A stretch of 64,000 bases of DNA from Clostridiales bacterium. GTDB taxonomy: Bacteria; Bacillota; Clostridia; Peptostreptococcales; Anaerovoracaceae. Positions 26,622-35,927 of this stretch are shown one piece after another. Where the stretch lies: positions 1,888,929 through 1,952,928 of the forward strand of contig CP042469.1 of NCBI GenBank assembly GCA_015243575.1, in the 5' to 3' direction. Each line of letters opens with the position of its first letter. Positions within the stretch are counted from its first letter, which is position 1. The position numbers and the translations under genes were made by a program. The notes beneath the pieces were generated by a model. The model was given only the letters and a program-made list of their open reading frames with translations, was not told the origin of the DNA and did not search any database.

Positions 26622-27487
26622 TCCTCACCCCCCCTTTCCAAGCGCAGCAAAAGCAGTACCGCCATGGTGATCGTCATAACAAGGATACAAGTGGCAGCAG
26701 ACAGTTTTTGATAGTTCAGTGAATAGAACATATTGTTCATAAAGTGCTGCAGCATGTAGATACTTTCATGGGGATAATTGCCTGTGATCAGGTAAATCTC
26801 TTTAAAGACCTTAAAGGAGTTGATGACGGACATGATGGCAGTAAGCACCAAAGTTGGAGACAGCCCGGGTAGCGTGATCTGTAAAAAGGTGGTCACTGGC
26901 CCGGAACCATCCACAGAAGCCGCCTCATACTGTTCCCTTGGGATATTGTGGAGCCCTGCAAGAAATAAAACCATATTATATCCGAGATTCTTCCAAACGA
27001 AGATCAGCAGAAACACATACCTTACAGCTGAGGTTTCAAGCCATCTGACCCTGCCGAACCCCAAAGAAATCAATATGCCGTTGAGGTAACCGTCATCCAG
27101 GAATAAAGCCTTCCAGAAGAAAATTGTCGAACCGGAGGGAATCACAAGCGGGATCAGGAAAAGAAGAACAAACAGTTCTTTTCGTCTACCGTTTCTTAAG
27201 ATCAGGATCGCCACAAGCAATGACAAAAGCATTCCCAGCGGTACGCTCATCCCGATGAAAGCAATGGTATTCTTTAGACCTAATAAATATGCTTTATTAT
27301 GAAACAGACCCGTAAAGTTATCAATTCCTGCAAAATTCCCGCGGGCCGGGCTGTCAGTGAACGCAAACCACAAGGACACCATAAAAGGCCATAAATAGAA
27401 CAGCAGCACCCCTCCGAAACTTACCAGCAAAAACAACAGTCCTGTATCGTACTTTTTCCGCTTCGTTTCATTCATTGCCCTACTCAT
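26618..27487 (-). CDS. Sugar-type ABC transporter permease (MalF-like)
   Basis: A 289-residue membrane protein of the carbohydrate ABC permease family, with six hydrophobic segments and the EAA loop EAASVDGSGPVTTFLQITLPG. It overlaps the binding-protein stop by 8 nt. An alternative start is the fifth codon. The substrate is unknown. Confidence 0.9.
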   Translation of the reverse strand: MSRAMNETKRKKYDTGLLFLLVSFGGVLLFYLWPFMVSLWFAFTDSPARGNFAGIDNFTGLFHNKAYLLGLKNTIAFIGMSVPLGMLLSLLVAILILRNGRRKELFVLLFLIPLVIPSGSTIFFWKALFLDDGYLNGILISLGFGRVRWLETSAVRYVFLLIFVWKNLGYNMVLFLAGLHNIPREQYEAASVDGSGPVTTFLQITLPGLSPTLVLTAIMSVINSFKVFKEIYLITGNYPHESIYMLQHFMNNMFYSLNYQKLSAATCILVMTITMAVLLLLRLERGGEE

Positions 27488-29012
27488 TTAGATATAGTTC
27501 TACCTTTTTCTGCAGCGCTTCTGCCACCTCTCCGGAAGAACTGCTCCCATCAAAGAACCTGCTGGTTTCCTTATGGATCATCTCTTTAACGGTGTCATCC
27601 TGAATCGGCCAATAGTTTAATGCGTCAGAAAGGGACTCTACTGTATCAGCATACCGTTTTACCAGTTTTTCCTGCTCTGCTGTCAATGATTTAGCCTCAG
27701 AGGATGCTTCATTGCCATAATTGCTTGTGATAATTTTTAATGCAAGTTCTTCACGGGCAGCGTTATTGACTGGAAGCCCTATGATCATCATCTGCGGATC
27801 ACTCTGTATCTCTTCGCTCAGCAGGTATTTTAGGAACGCCCATGCAAGGGCTTTATTCGAGGAATTTGAATTAATCCCTAACGCATTGAAATACTGAATG
27901 CTCTTATTTCCGTTATGCCCCGATAGCAGCCCGAGGATCTTATCATTTTGTTCGTCACCGGGGGTAATTCCTCCACCAAAACTAAAAGACTGAAAACCGT
28001 CTTTGACCCGTTCTTCTCTCAGAACTTCTTCTCTTAGGGAATTGTTTGACTTTGATTTGAAAAAGAATTTTTCGTTCCGCATCTTCTCAATGACACTCAT
28101 ATCAAACGGAACCCCCGAATCACCTGTTTCAAGTTGATCCGCCGACGTACCAGGGCGAAGATATCCATCCGCACCGTATTGTTTTACGGATTCCAGCAAA
28201 GAAGCAAACCTGCCGTCATTGAGATTGACCTTGCGGTTTTCAAAGTCAATGTACTCATTATAATCACAGCGCATCAACTCTTCCAGCATGACCTGGTCTG
28301 CGGGCATGCCAAGCATTCTAACCGGATCAGATGAATCAGAATTCTCTTGCAGAAAAGAATCTTTCTCAATTTGGAATAACTCATGATAAGAAATTTTATC
28401 TGCCGCGGCTTTTAACCTGCTTTCATCATCTCCGTGAAGGAGAGAGCTGTCGTATGCAATATAATCAAACCGATAATCCAGCGGCATTAAGTACTGGCCA
28501 CCTTTATACTTCATCGCTTCGATAATATTGCTCCGATAATCCTCTTTTGCAAAATCCTTGTCCGCATCCATGTAATTCTGTAAATTTTCCAGAAGTCCAC
28601 TGTCTGCATACTTGTAGAAAGGCAGGATATCCATTACAAGAAGATCCGGACCGCCTCCGCCCATCAATTCGGTATTGATCTTCCCTATGTAATCTGCTGT
28701 TTGCTGGGAATTATCCTCATCGGATCCCATTACGATTGCAATTGTTGAATTCGAATCCTCAGAGGTCTTAATCTCCGGCATTTTCCCAAAAGTTTCCACA
28801 TTGATCTTTGTCCCTGGATGTTTTTCTTCAAATCCTTTCGCGGCTTTCTCAAAAAAGTCTTTATATATCATCGGATCATAGCAGGAAACTGTAATTTCTC
28901 CCGACAGCTCTTCTTCCAGCAGCTGTTCAACAGAAGCCACCTTTGACTGACCACATCCGGCAAGAGAAAATATCAGCACGAAGATGCAACTCAATGCAAT
29001 TCTTTTTTTCAT
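27480..29012 (-). CDS. Extracellular solute-binding lipoprotein (family 1)
   Basis: A 510-residue lipoprotein with lipobox SLAGC and the family-1 binding-protein pattern: FFEKAAKGFEEKHPGTKINVE early on, GGPDLLVMDILPFYKYADSGLLENL, then ALAWAFLKYLLSEEIQ. These proteins bind sugars or oligosaccharides for two-permease importers. The ATG at 29012 has GGAGG 5 nt upstream; the frame extends five codons further. It is the first gene of the operon that continues to the HlyD-like and MacB-core-like genes. Confidence 0.9.
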   Translation of the reverse strand: MKKRIALSCIFVLIFSLAGCGQSKVASVEQLLEEELSGEITVSCYDPMIYKDFFEKAAKGFEEKHPGTKINVETFGKMPEIKTSEDSNSTIAIVMGSDEDNSQQTADYIGKINTELMGGGGPDLLVMDILPFYKYADSGLLENLQNYMDADKDFAKEDYRSNIIEAMKYKGGQYLMPLDYRFDYIAYDSSLLHGDDESRLKAAADKISYHELFQIEKDSFLQENSDSSDPVRMLGMPADQVMLEELMRCDYNEYIDFENRKVNLNDGRFASLLESVKQYGADGYLRPGTSADQLETGDSGVPFDMSVIEKMRNEKFFFKSKSNNSLREEVLREERVKDGFQSFSFGGGITPGDEQNDKILGLLSGHNGNKSIQYFNALGINSNSSNKALAWAFLKYLLSEEIQSDPQMMIIGLPVNNAAREELALKIITSNYGNEASSEAKSLTAEQEKLVKRYADTVESLSDALNYWPIQDDTVKEMIHKETSRFFDGSSSSGEVAEALQKKVELYLNE

Positions 29013-29033
29013 AACAACCTCCATCACAAAATG

Positions 29034-29099
29034 TTTATACTGGAGATCTTACGCTATGATTCTGTATCCTTTCTGAATCCTATCTGTAGTTTATCTGAA
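29034..29099 (-). promoter_or_regulatory. Transport operon control region: four 11-bp direct repeats and a -10 element
   Basis: On the minus strand four 11-bp units follow one another: TTCAGATAAAC, TACAGATAGGA, TTCAGAAAGGA, TACAGAATCAT. A consensus TWCAGAWAGGA fits an OmpR-type response-regulator array. The repeats end about 16 bp before TATAAA (29034-29039), and no good -35 is present, as expected for an activated promoter. The array overlaps the histidine-kinase stop codon. Confidence 0.6.
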
Positions 29100-30602
29100 G
29101 CAAGGAAGTTCCATTTTAAAAACCACATCTGTCCCTTCATTTTGAAGTTCGAAGGGTACCTCTAATGTATCAAGGATTCTTTTTACAATGGTGAGTCCCA
29201 AGCCGCTGCGCCCTTCCCCCCTACTTCTGGCCTTATCCGCACGGAAAAAAGGATCAAACAGTCTTTGCTTGATTTCATCATCAATGGCAGCATTGGTATT
29301 CTTGACAATAACTCGGCAGGTTTCAGAAGTGGTTTCTGACAGCCCTGAACAGTCCTGTTCAGGTCCTGCCGCAGACCGCTCCCAACTGATAAATATCTGC
29401 TCTCCCTCAGGGGAATTTTGAATTGCATTCATCATAACATTGGAGATCACATTGGAAAACATGACTCTGTCTGTGAAACAGCTGGCAGTCGCTGGGACAT
29501 CTACCATAATGCTCTGTCCCTTTTTCTCTGCCAGAGGTTCATATTCAGGAAGTAAGCTGCTGATCACATGCAATATGGCAACTTCCTCTCTTTGGGGAAG
29601 CAGGCTTTGATCTGACAGGGTTACGATCTTTAGGATTGCTGTAATAATTCTATTCTGGGTATTCATCATATTAAGACATTCCCGTAAATACTTAGGGTGG
29701 TTTTTATAATCCCCTATTCCGGCAAGCATCCCTTCCAGCAAGGCGGAAGCTGCTGCTATGGGAGTCTTCAGCTCATGGGAAGCTGCAGAAAAAAAATATC
29801 TCTGATTTTCCTCCATCTCTTTCTCGCGTCTGATCTCATTCTCCAATTCTGAAATTGTCAGTTTCAGTTTTTCATACATACGATGAACATCCTTTGCAAG
29901 CTGCCCAACTTCATCGCTTCTATGATCAGGGTGAGAAACAGTTTCCAGATTGGCCATTCTTGTTGCATCTTCTGCAAGGCGCTTAATGGGGCGCGTGATG
30001 CCTCTGGCCAAAAATACAGCTCCCAAAACGCTGAAGCAAAGAAGCAATGCCGTAACCATGAAAACCTTTCCTGCAAAGGTTTTTTTAAGATCTGCACGTT
30101 CTGTGCTGTCCGACATGCGCAGCAGGAGATCATCGTCAAGGTTCATAACCATGCTGGTGCCATAAATAGTAGCTGATGCCCCAGAAGTCGCCCCGCTGTT
30201 ATCCTTTTTGATATCGATTCGTGTGTTACTGCCAGCACTTTCGCGAATGACGCCCTCAGCAGAGTCCAGCGAAGTACCGAAAAGTACAGAGGGTTCCGCG
30301 TCAAGGGGTTCTTTCTGTGTCGTCGTATAGACCACAGTACCTTCCTTTGTCTCGATACGGAACGAGTAGGATTGGTTTTTATCGTGAAAGGAATCAGCAA
30401 TCTTTACAATCTTTTCCATGCTTCCTTCCTCGAGCACACTGGTCTTCAGTGGTTCAAATACTGCAGTGTACTGACGAATCTGAAGATAATTATAGTAATC
30501 GATAAACTGCTGCGCAAAGACAGCTGCCGCAACCAAGATTGTTATGACAAGAAAAGCAAGCGTATATAAAAATACCTTTCCAAAAATCCCGATTCGAACC
30601 AT
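29091..30602 (-). CDS. Sensor histidine kinase with HAMP domain
   Basis: A 503-residue membrane sensor kinase. One helix (about residues 10-32), an extracellular region to ~175, a second helix, HAMP (ARGITRPIKRLAED), HisKA with the phospho-His in SHELKTPIAAA, and a HATPase with N box NVMMNAIQNSPEG and G box GLGLTIVKRIL. It pairs with the adjacent response regulator, whose stop it overlaps. The ATG at 30602 is preferred over a GTG two codons upstream. The signal is unknown; the linked operon suggests an extracellular ligand. Confidence 0.9.
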   Translation of the reverse strand: MVRIGIFGKVFLYTLAFLVITILVAAAVFAQQFIDYYNYLQIRQYTAVFEPLKTSVLEEGSMEKIVKIADSFHDKNQSYSFRIETKEGTVVYTTTQKEPLDAEPSVLFGTSLDSAEGVIRESAGSNTRIDIKKDNSGATSGASATIYGTSMVMNLDDDLLLRMSDSTERADLKKTFAGKVFMVTALLLCFSVLGAVFLARGITRPIKRLAEDATRMANLETVSHPDHRSDEVGQLAKDVHRMYEKLKLTISELENEIRREKEMEENQRYFFSAASHELKTPIAAASALLEGMLAGIGDYKNHPKYLRECLNMMNTQNRIITAILKIVTLSDQSLLPQREEVAILHVISSLLPEYEPLAEKKGQSIMVDVPATASCFTDRVMFSNVISNVMMNAIQNSPEGEQIFISWERSAAGPEQDCSGLSETTSETCRVIVKNTNAAIDDEIKQRLFDPFFRADKARSRGEGRSGLGLTIVKRILDTLEVPFELQNEGTDVVFKMELPCFR

Positions 30603-30604
30603 GC

Positions 30605-31267
30605 TCACTGCTCTCCTTTCAAACGATAGCCTACACCCCTGACGGTCTTGATAATATTTTCCGGCAGCTTGCCTCTAAGGTTCTTGATATGAGTATGCAC
30701 AGTCCGTTCATCACCGCCGTAATCATAACCCCATAGCTTTGTTAAAAGAGATTCATGAGAGATGACCCTTCCGTTGCTGCTGGCTAACATATTCAGAATT
30801 TCAAACTCTTTCAGAGTAAGAGGTACTTCTGCTCCATCGTAGTACGCTTTGAATTCATCTATATTCAAAGCCAATTTACCGATGCAGATTTCTTTTTGAA
30901 GCAAGCCGCATCTCCTTAAAATCGCCTCAACTCTTTTAAGCATAATGTTCATAGAAAATGGCTTGACAACATAATCATCTGCTTCATTCTGAAAAGCAGT
31001 AAGCTGGCTTCGTTCGTCTGACATTGCCGTCATCATCATCACCGGCGAATTGCTGATTTTTCTATATTCTTTTAGAATCTCCTGCCCGCTTATTCCGGGG
31101 AGCAGGATATCCAGAATCAACAGATGATAATTCTTATTGAAAATCATCTCAAATGCCGTATCTCCATCCCTCGCAGTATCTACAAAATAGCCCTCATTCA
31201 TCAGAAAAGATTTTAACGTCTCACAAATATGTTCATCATCTTCAACAACCATAATTTGTATATCCAT
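30605..31267 (-). CDS. OmpR/PhoB-family response regulator
   Basis: A 220-residue regulator: receiver domain with the acidic pocket (VEDDEH), the phospho-acceptor Asp in LILDILLPG and the Lys in VVKPFSM, then a winged-helix domain (LTLKEFEILNMLA, DERTVHTHIKNLRGKL). The ATG at 31267 has GGGGG 8 nt upstream. It lies before its kinase and has matching 11-bp repeats upstream of itself and of the transport operon, which suggests autoregulation and control of that operon. Confidence 0.92.
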   Translation of the reverse strand: MDIQIMVVEDDEHICETLKSFLMNEGYFVDTARDGDTAFEMIFNKNYHLLILDILLPGISGQEILKEYRKISNSPVMMMTAMSDERSQLTAFQNEADDYVVKPFSMNIMLKRVEAILRRCGLLQKEICIGKLALNIDEFKAYYDGAEVPLTLKEFEILNMLASSNGRVISHESLLTKLWGYDYGGDERTVHTHIKNLRGKLPENIIKTVRGVGYRLKGEQ

Positions 31268-31294
31268 GACAATCACCCCCGTTTATGGTAGCAC

Positions 31295-31327
31295 AGGAAT
31301 CTGTAGATTTGCTGAAAATCAGATGAA
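31295..31327 (-). promoter_or_regulatory. Three 11-bp repeats upstream of the response-regulator gene
   Basis: Minus-strand units TTCATCTGATT, TTCAGCAAATC and TACAGATTCCT are in tandem at 11-bp spacing. They share TWCAG with the array at 29056-29099. They are placed ~30-60 nt upstream of the start codon, so could be an autoregulatory site. Confidence 0.45.
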
Positions 31328-31371
31328 TTCTTACAAAAAAGTGGCAACAGCACTCGGTCAGGGCCTAGGAA

Positions 31372-31419
31372 ACAAAAAAATACTGCTGCCATACAGCCAT
31401 CTTAGCCTGTATGCAGCAG
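31372..31419 (-). terminator. Terminator of the PAS histidine-kinase gene
   Basis: A 13-bp stem, CTGCTGCATACAG with CTGTATGGCAGCAG (one bulge), is followed on the minus strand by TATTTTTTTG. It is among the strongest terminators in the window. Confidence 0.85.
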
Positions 31420-31447
31420 GTTTCATTTTAAAAAATAAATAATACCT

Positions 31448-32983
31448 CTATGCTCCGTAATAGATATCTGAAAATTCTATTACGGTTGCATTAATCAGTT
31501 GCTCACTTGGTTTTTCCATAACATAGGTCTGTTGTGCCAACGTTCTAATATTTGTCGTAGGAAATAAAAGAGAAAAGGTACTTCCCACTCCGACCATACT
31601 ATCAAGTTTAATCTCTCCCTCCATTAAAGAGACAAGCATCTTAACAAGATAGAGTCCAATACCGGTACTCTCTGTATATTTTCCGAGCATTTTTTCTCCT
31701 CGACCAAATCGTTCAAAGATATAATCTTTTTTGTCACTAGGAATTCCAATTCCGCTGTCTTTCACTTGAATGCAGATATTTTCTCTCCCTTTTAAATCAA
31801 CTTGAAATACCCTTACCTCAATGGTCTTGCCCTCTGGCGTATATTTCACCGCGTTTGACAGTAAATTGAGGAGAATTCTTTCATAAATTTCAACATCTAG
31901 CTCCATGATTGCCTGCTCCATGGCGGAAGAAAAGGTCAGCCGTATTCTTTTCCGCTCGGCAAAAACACTGATTGACTCGGTAATCATTCTCGTTATTTGA
32001 ACCAGATCAACATCCTTTTTATTGAGTCGAAAATATCCCGAGTTGACTCTGGTATTGTCCAAGATGTTATTCACAAGCTTCAATTGCTGATAAGTATTCT
32101 GTCTTATTTTATTAATATATTTTGTCACCTTGTCCGTAAGGTCATTCTTGCACATGATTTCCAGTGCCTGGATAGAAGAAGTGATAACAGACAGTGGTGT
32201 CTTAAGCTCATGGGACATCAAAAGAAGAAACTCATCCTTCATTTCAATCATCTTAGACAATTCGTCATTTTTCTCTTCAATCTCCATTCTCTTCACGACG
32301 TGATCTGTCACTTCGTTCATCATACATAGAATATAACGGACAATTCCTTCATCGTAGACTGGGGTAAAAATGCAATTCCAATAATGGTCCCCGTAAGGGG
32401 TAGTGGTTTTAATTTCTTCCCACCGCTGGATTGCACCGGTTTCCGACATGATTTTCCACTGACGCTCCAAATTGCTTCCGTTGTAGTCTGGAGCGATCTC
32501 CTTCATACACAAACCCAAAACATCGGTTTTATGGTATTTCTCATCAATAAATGCAAGAAATTTCTTACTTCCCTTCAGCAAGCGAAAATCAGGACAGCTG
32601 TAAAGCCCAATGCAAATATCATTTTCTTCCATTAGGTTTTCAACGAAAGACTTATCCGCATCAAGCATATAATTCAGTTTTCTTCTAATAGAGTATACTT
32701 TTTGACCGGATTCTAGTAAAAGATAAAAAATAGTGACCTCAATGGCCTCACTATACTTAGTTAACAGAAAAGCGTTCATAGATCCTTCCTGCTCCAATGC
32801 AGAAAGGTCAAAGCTGCTTCCCAGCAGCGCTTTGAGAACAATAGAGATGCCTTTTTGATCGATGTCTGATTTTGTATATCCCGTCATTTCAGTGAAGGCT
32901 TCCCCAAAACCACAGATCAAACCACCGTCAGCCAATAAATATGCGCCGCTTTTCATTCCGGAAGAACGAATACCATTTACCAT
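31448..32983 (-). CDS. PAS-containing sensor histidine kinase
   Basis: A cytoplasmic kinase of about 511 residues. Two PAS-like regions (about 15-115 and 120-235) precede HisKA (SHELKTPLSVIT) and HATPase with NLLSNAVKYTPEG and GLYLVKMLVSLMEG. No membrane segment is visible, so it senses an internal signal. No response regulator is adjacent. The start is uncertain: GGAGG lies 12 nt before ATG 32983 and 3 nt before a TTG at 32992. Confidence 0.87.
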   Translation of the reverse strand: MVNGIRSSGMKSGAYLLADGGLICGFGEAFTEMTGYTKSDIDQKGISIVLKALLGSSFDLSALEQEGSMNAFLLTKYSEAIEVTIFYLLLESGQKVYSIRRKLNYMLDADKSFVENLMEENDICIGLYSCPDFRLLKGSKKFLAFIDEKYHKTDVLGLCMKEIAPDYNGSNLERQWKIMSETGAIQRWEEIKTTTPYGDHYWNCIFTPVYDEGIVRYILCMMNEVTDHVVKRMEIEEKNDELSKMIEMKDEFLLLMSHELKTPLSVITSSIQALEIMCKNDLTDKVTKYINKIRQNTYQQLKLVNNILDNTRVNSGYFRLNKKDVDLVQITRMITESISVFAERKRIRLTFSSAMEQAIMELDVEIYERILLNLLSNAVKYTPEGKTIEVRVFQVDLKGRENICIQVKDSGIGIPSDKKDYIFERFGRGEKMLGKYTESTGIGLYLVKMLVSLMEGEIKLDSMVGVGSTFSLLFPTTNIRTLAQQTYVMEKPSEQLINATVIEFSDIYYGA

Positions 32984-33177
32984 CAGAATCAATTACCTCC
33001 AAAAATAAATTGATTGTCAAAGGCAACGGAAACTGACATGCCTTTCCGACAAAAAAAGGCAATACTTCTTCAAGTATCACCTCGTTGACTTATTCAAGCT
33101 ATAAATTTCAGATCGATTCAAGCAACAAGTTATATTATTGGAAGAAATACAATTGTAATACATCGAATATTTTGAAT

Positions 33178-33771
33178 CTAAATTGGAGACCGGAGTACTC
33201 TGCAGACAAAAATCTCGACGAGATCTGGGTCAAACTGTGTACCTTTGTTTCTCAGGAGCTCATCTACAGCCTGAGCCTGACTCAAGGTCTCCCTGTATGA
33301 CCTCAGATTCGTCATAGCATCATAGGAATCTGCAACAGCAATAATTCTGGATATGAGCGGTATCTCGTCCGCCTTCAATCCTCTAGGATATCCCATCCCG
33401 TCATATCTCTCATGGTGATGCAGAACATACTTTGCAGTCTCAGCCATTTCAAATGAAGTACATAAAATCCGATATCCTATCTCCGGATGCCTCATTATCT
33501 CATTCCACTCAGCTGTAGTAAGCGGCTCGGTTTTTTCAAGGATCTGTTCTCGAATTGCGATTTTTCCTATATCATGAAATAGTCCACTCACTTCTAGATG
33601 ATTGAGCTCAGTCTCCGGCATCCCCATTGCATTCCCCATCAGTTTGCATAGCTCACTAACCCGGTTGGCATGGTTCAGATCCTTTGTTCTTCTACCCACA
33701 TGAGTATATAAAGTTTTATCAATGATATCTACGATCTCTTTGGAACCGTCGATCATTTTATAATCATACAT
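33178..33771 (-). CDS. HD-GYP domain cyclic-di-GMP phosphodiesterase
   Basis: A 197-residue stand-alone HD-GYP protein without a visible sensor domain. All key residues appear: His34, the HD pair His66-Asp67 in FHDIGK, His95 in HPEIGYRIL, HHHE at 118-121, and DGMGYP at 124-129. HD-GYP proteins cleave c-di-GMP. It lies six nucleotides after agrB on the same strand and its ribosome site is inside the agrB 3' end, so it is probably part of the agr transcript. This places c-di-GMP removal under the quorum-sensing locus, by inference. Confidence 0.9.
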   Translation of the reverse strand: MYDYKMIDGSKEIVDIIDKTLYTHVGRRTKDLNHANRVSELCKLMGNAMGMPETELNHLEVSGLFHDIGKIAIREQILEKTEPLTTAEWNEIMRHPEIGYRILCTSFEMAETAKYVLHHHERYDGMGYPRGLKADEIPLISRIIAVADSYDAMTNLRSYRETLSQAQAVDELLRNKGTQFDPDLVEIFVCRVLRSPI

Positions 33772-33777
33772 ATAGTT

Positions 33778-34365
33778 TCACGCCTTCTCATTAACGATTC
33801 TCTTGTTTTTCAATACCCCTAGAATTAACATGATGGAAGCTAGCATCGCTGCCATCACAAAGCATAAAGATAACTGTTCTGCACCCAAGAATAAAAATGC
33901 GATAGCAAAACTAGTTAATAGCAACAGAATGATGCGTGCTTTACGCTTATAAACTTTCTTTTCTAACTGATCAAGCCGCTTGTTAGAGTCTTCAACAGGT
34001 GCAAGGCTAAAAACGATTGTAAACGCTAATGCCAAAACAATTAACACAGAATATCTGTTCCAAGGCAGCAATTTCATACTAAACAGCACGAACAGCGTCA
34101 GCGGAATCGATAAGAGGTAACAAGAAAGTGGGCTGTTAGTGTGGTATCCCCCCGCGTATGACCGTATAGGATAGTATACGGTCAAAAAAACCACACTTTG
34201 CCAAAACATCCCTACAGCCAGTCCAATAACTACAGTTGTGAGAATGTTTAGTAGAAACATGATCCCCTGTCTAATCCCAAACTCATAAAGATCCTTGTCA
34301 TCCTGCGGTACTGTCCCGTTGTTGATCAGTGAATTTACAATTTTCTCTGAAACATTGGTTATCAT
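33778..34365 (-). CDS. agrB: AgrB-family peptide processing enzyme
   Basis: A 195-residue integral membrane cysteine endopeptidase that trims AgrD and forms the autoinducer ring. The catalytic residues fit the family: His75 and Cys82 in GGYHTNSPLSC, after YYPIRSYA. About six hydrophobic segments are present. The start shares one base with the agrD stop (TAATG), and the gene precedes an HD-GYP gene. Confidence 0.95.
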   Translation of the reverse strand: MITNVSEKIVNSLINNGTVPQDDKDLYEFGIRQGIMFLLNILTTVVIGLAVGMFWQSVVFLTVYYPIRSYAGGYHTNSPLSCYLLSIPLTLFVLFSMKLLPWNRYSVLIVLALAFTIVFSLAPVEDSNKRLDQLEKKVYKRKARIILLLLTSFAIAFLFLGAEQLSLCFVMAAMLASIMLILGVLKNKRIVNEKA

Positions 34366-34508
34366 TAGAATTTCCGCAGTTTTTCTGCGCCTTTCGGTAA
34401 TTCAGGCTGATGTGCCCAAGCCATGCATGTAATGCCTACATTTGTAGCAGTAACCAGCAGTGCAAGAGCTGCGATCATCCCAGAAAATTTAACCATTAAA
34501 TTCTTCAT
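34365..34508 (-). CDS. agrD: AgrD autoinducer peptide precursor
   Basis: A 47-residue precursor. It has an amphipathic or hydrophobic N-terminus (MKNLMVKFSGMIAALALL), then VGITCMAWAHQPELPKG, then a charged C-tail. The C-x-x-x-x-[HY]-x-P-x-x-P pattern matches the cyclic-lactone autoinducer family; Listeria CFMFV followed by YEPKSP is the same layout. By analogy the ring would be CMAWA (Cys28 to Ala32), with cleavage before His33. A strong AAAGGAGG precedes the ATG, and the gene is shorter than common ORF cutoffs. Confidence 0.92.
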   Translation of the reverse strand: MKNLMVKFSGMIAALALLVTATNVGITCMAWAHQPELPKGAEKLRKF

Positions 34509-34643
34509 AGCGTATCCTCCTTTCCAAACAAACGTAACTTTAGCGTTTATGCTATTAATTTACCACAAAAAAAGCATCGTGCCGCGTCATGTCGAAATTG
34601 ATATGGCTTGATGTAGAAAACTAAGATTTACTTAACCAAGATT

Positions 34644-35927
34644 TTAGTTAACATACAGTAAAAGGGATACGCAAAAAATATTGTCAGCGTAATGAATATC
34701 CATGGTTCCATCATACTTTTGGATGGTTTTTTTGATGCTATCTAAACCAATGCCATGGTTCTCATTGTCCGCTTTCGTCGTCAAAAGCTTGCCGTTGGAC
34801 CCCTTAATTTCACCTTTATAAGGATTCTCAACCTGAATCAGTAATCGGCCCTTGTCAAGTCTGATTTTAACGTTAAGGTATCTGTTTTCGCCAACTCTTG
34901 CGGCTGCTTCAATGGCGTTGTCCAGCAGATTCCCCAGAATAATCGTCAGATCAAATGAGGGAATTCCGATCGAATCATCTGGAATTCTAAGTTCAAGCGT
35001 AGTTCTGATTCCTCTTTGCTCTGCATCTTGAAATTTAAAGTTAATGATACTGTCAATCACGGTATTGCCGGAAGTGGCAAGGTTTTGCTTCGCACCTAAA
35101 TCCTCCATTATGTTCTCAATATAGTCCAGCACCGCGCCGTTTTTTCCCTCTTCAGTCAAGGTTTGAATGGAGAACATATGGTTTTTTAAATCGTGCCTTA
35201 TGGTGCTGGTAGTCTGAACAGCAGTTTTAATCAACTCAAACTGCTTCTCATAATATTTGTTTTGCTCCAAAGCCAACATGCTCTGCATTTTTTCAGACAT
35301 CGCTGCGGTAATGGCGTCATAGAGATAAAACGCTGCAAAATTAATGAGAAACAATAGCACAACTCCCGCAAAGATATGTCCAGAGTGAAGCCCCTCAGCG
35401 TAAAACAACAGCAAATGAAGATACAGAGAGGCCATTGGAATCAATATAATGCAAAGCCAGTTTGAGTTGGGTACCGATTCTCCTTTCCTGATGTTTTTGA
35501 AATTCCCTAAAATGAGCGCAGCTACAAAAGATAATAATCTGCACACGATCAAACCGTAGATAGAAACAGATGCATTTTCCTTTAGTGGAGAAAAAGCAGA
35601 GCTTTCAAATGGTAAAATTCCTATAAATTCTATTAGTAACAAAATTAAATAGGTCAGTAATGCAGACAGTACTCTTTTTTTAATTGTAGCTTCATAATTG
35701 AAGGTTAGGAAAAAGAATGCAACAATATTAAAGAGGATAAGGACAGCAGGTATATTCACGGTAAAATAGGTAATGGTTATCAAGGCACCATATGTAATAT
35801 AGGATAGTCTCTCAATTTTTTTGCTGGTTCTATTTACATCAAAAAATACCTTCATCAGTTTATAAATCGTATAAACTAAAAAGATATTCGTCGTAAGGTA
35901 GACCCACTGGTACAAGCTAAATTGCAT
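34644..35927 (-). CDS. agrC: AgrC-like sensor histidine kinase (GHKL)
   Basis: A 427-residue membrane kinase. Six to seven N-terminal hydrophobic segments form the peptide-receptor part. A coiled-coil and the HDLKNHMFSIQTL phospho-His box follow, and the ATPase region has ILGNLLDNAIEAA. It is in the HPK10 family of peptide-sensing kinases. Its start shares a base with the agrA stop, so the pair is coupled. Confidence 0.9.
   Translation of the reverse strand: MQFSLYQWVYLTTNIFLVYTIYKLMKVFFDVNRTSKKIERLSYITYGALITITYFTVNIPAVLILFNIVAFFFLTFNYEATIKKRVLSALLTYLILLLIEFIGILPFESSAFSPLKENASVSIYGLIVCRLLSFVAALILGNFKNIRKGESVPNSNWLCIILIPMASLYLHLLLFYAEGLHSGHIFAGVVLLFLINFAAFYLYDAITAAMSEKMQSMLALEQNKYYEKQFELIKTAVQTTSTIRHDLKNHMFSIQTLTEEGKNGAVLDYIENIMEDLGAKQNLATSGNTVIDSIINFKFQDAEQRGIRTTLELRIPDDSIGIPSFDLTIILGNLLDNAIEAAARVGENRYLNVKIRLDKGRLLIQVENPYKGEIKGSNGKLLTTKADNENHGIGLDSIKKTIQKYDGTMDIHYADNIFCVSLLLYVN

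Noticed and set aside
34600-34660. Staphylococcus-type AgrA direct repeats before agrD
   Set aside because: GTTAAG-like pieces are present, but each has two mismatches and the spacing is 16 instead of about 21 bp.
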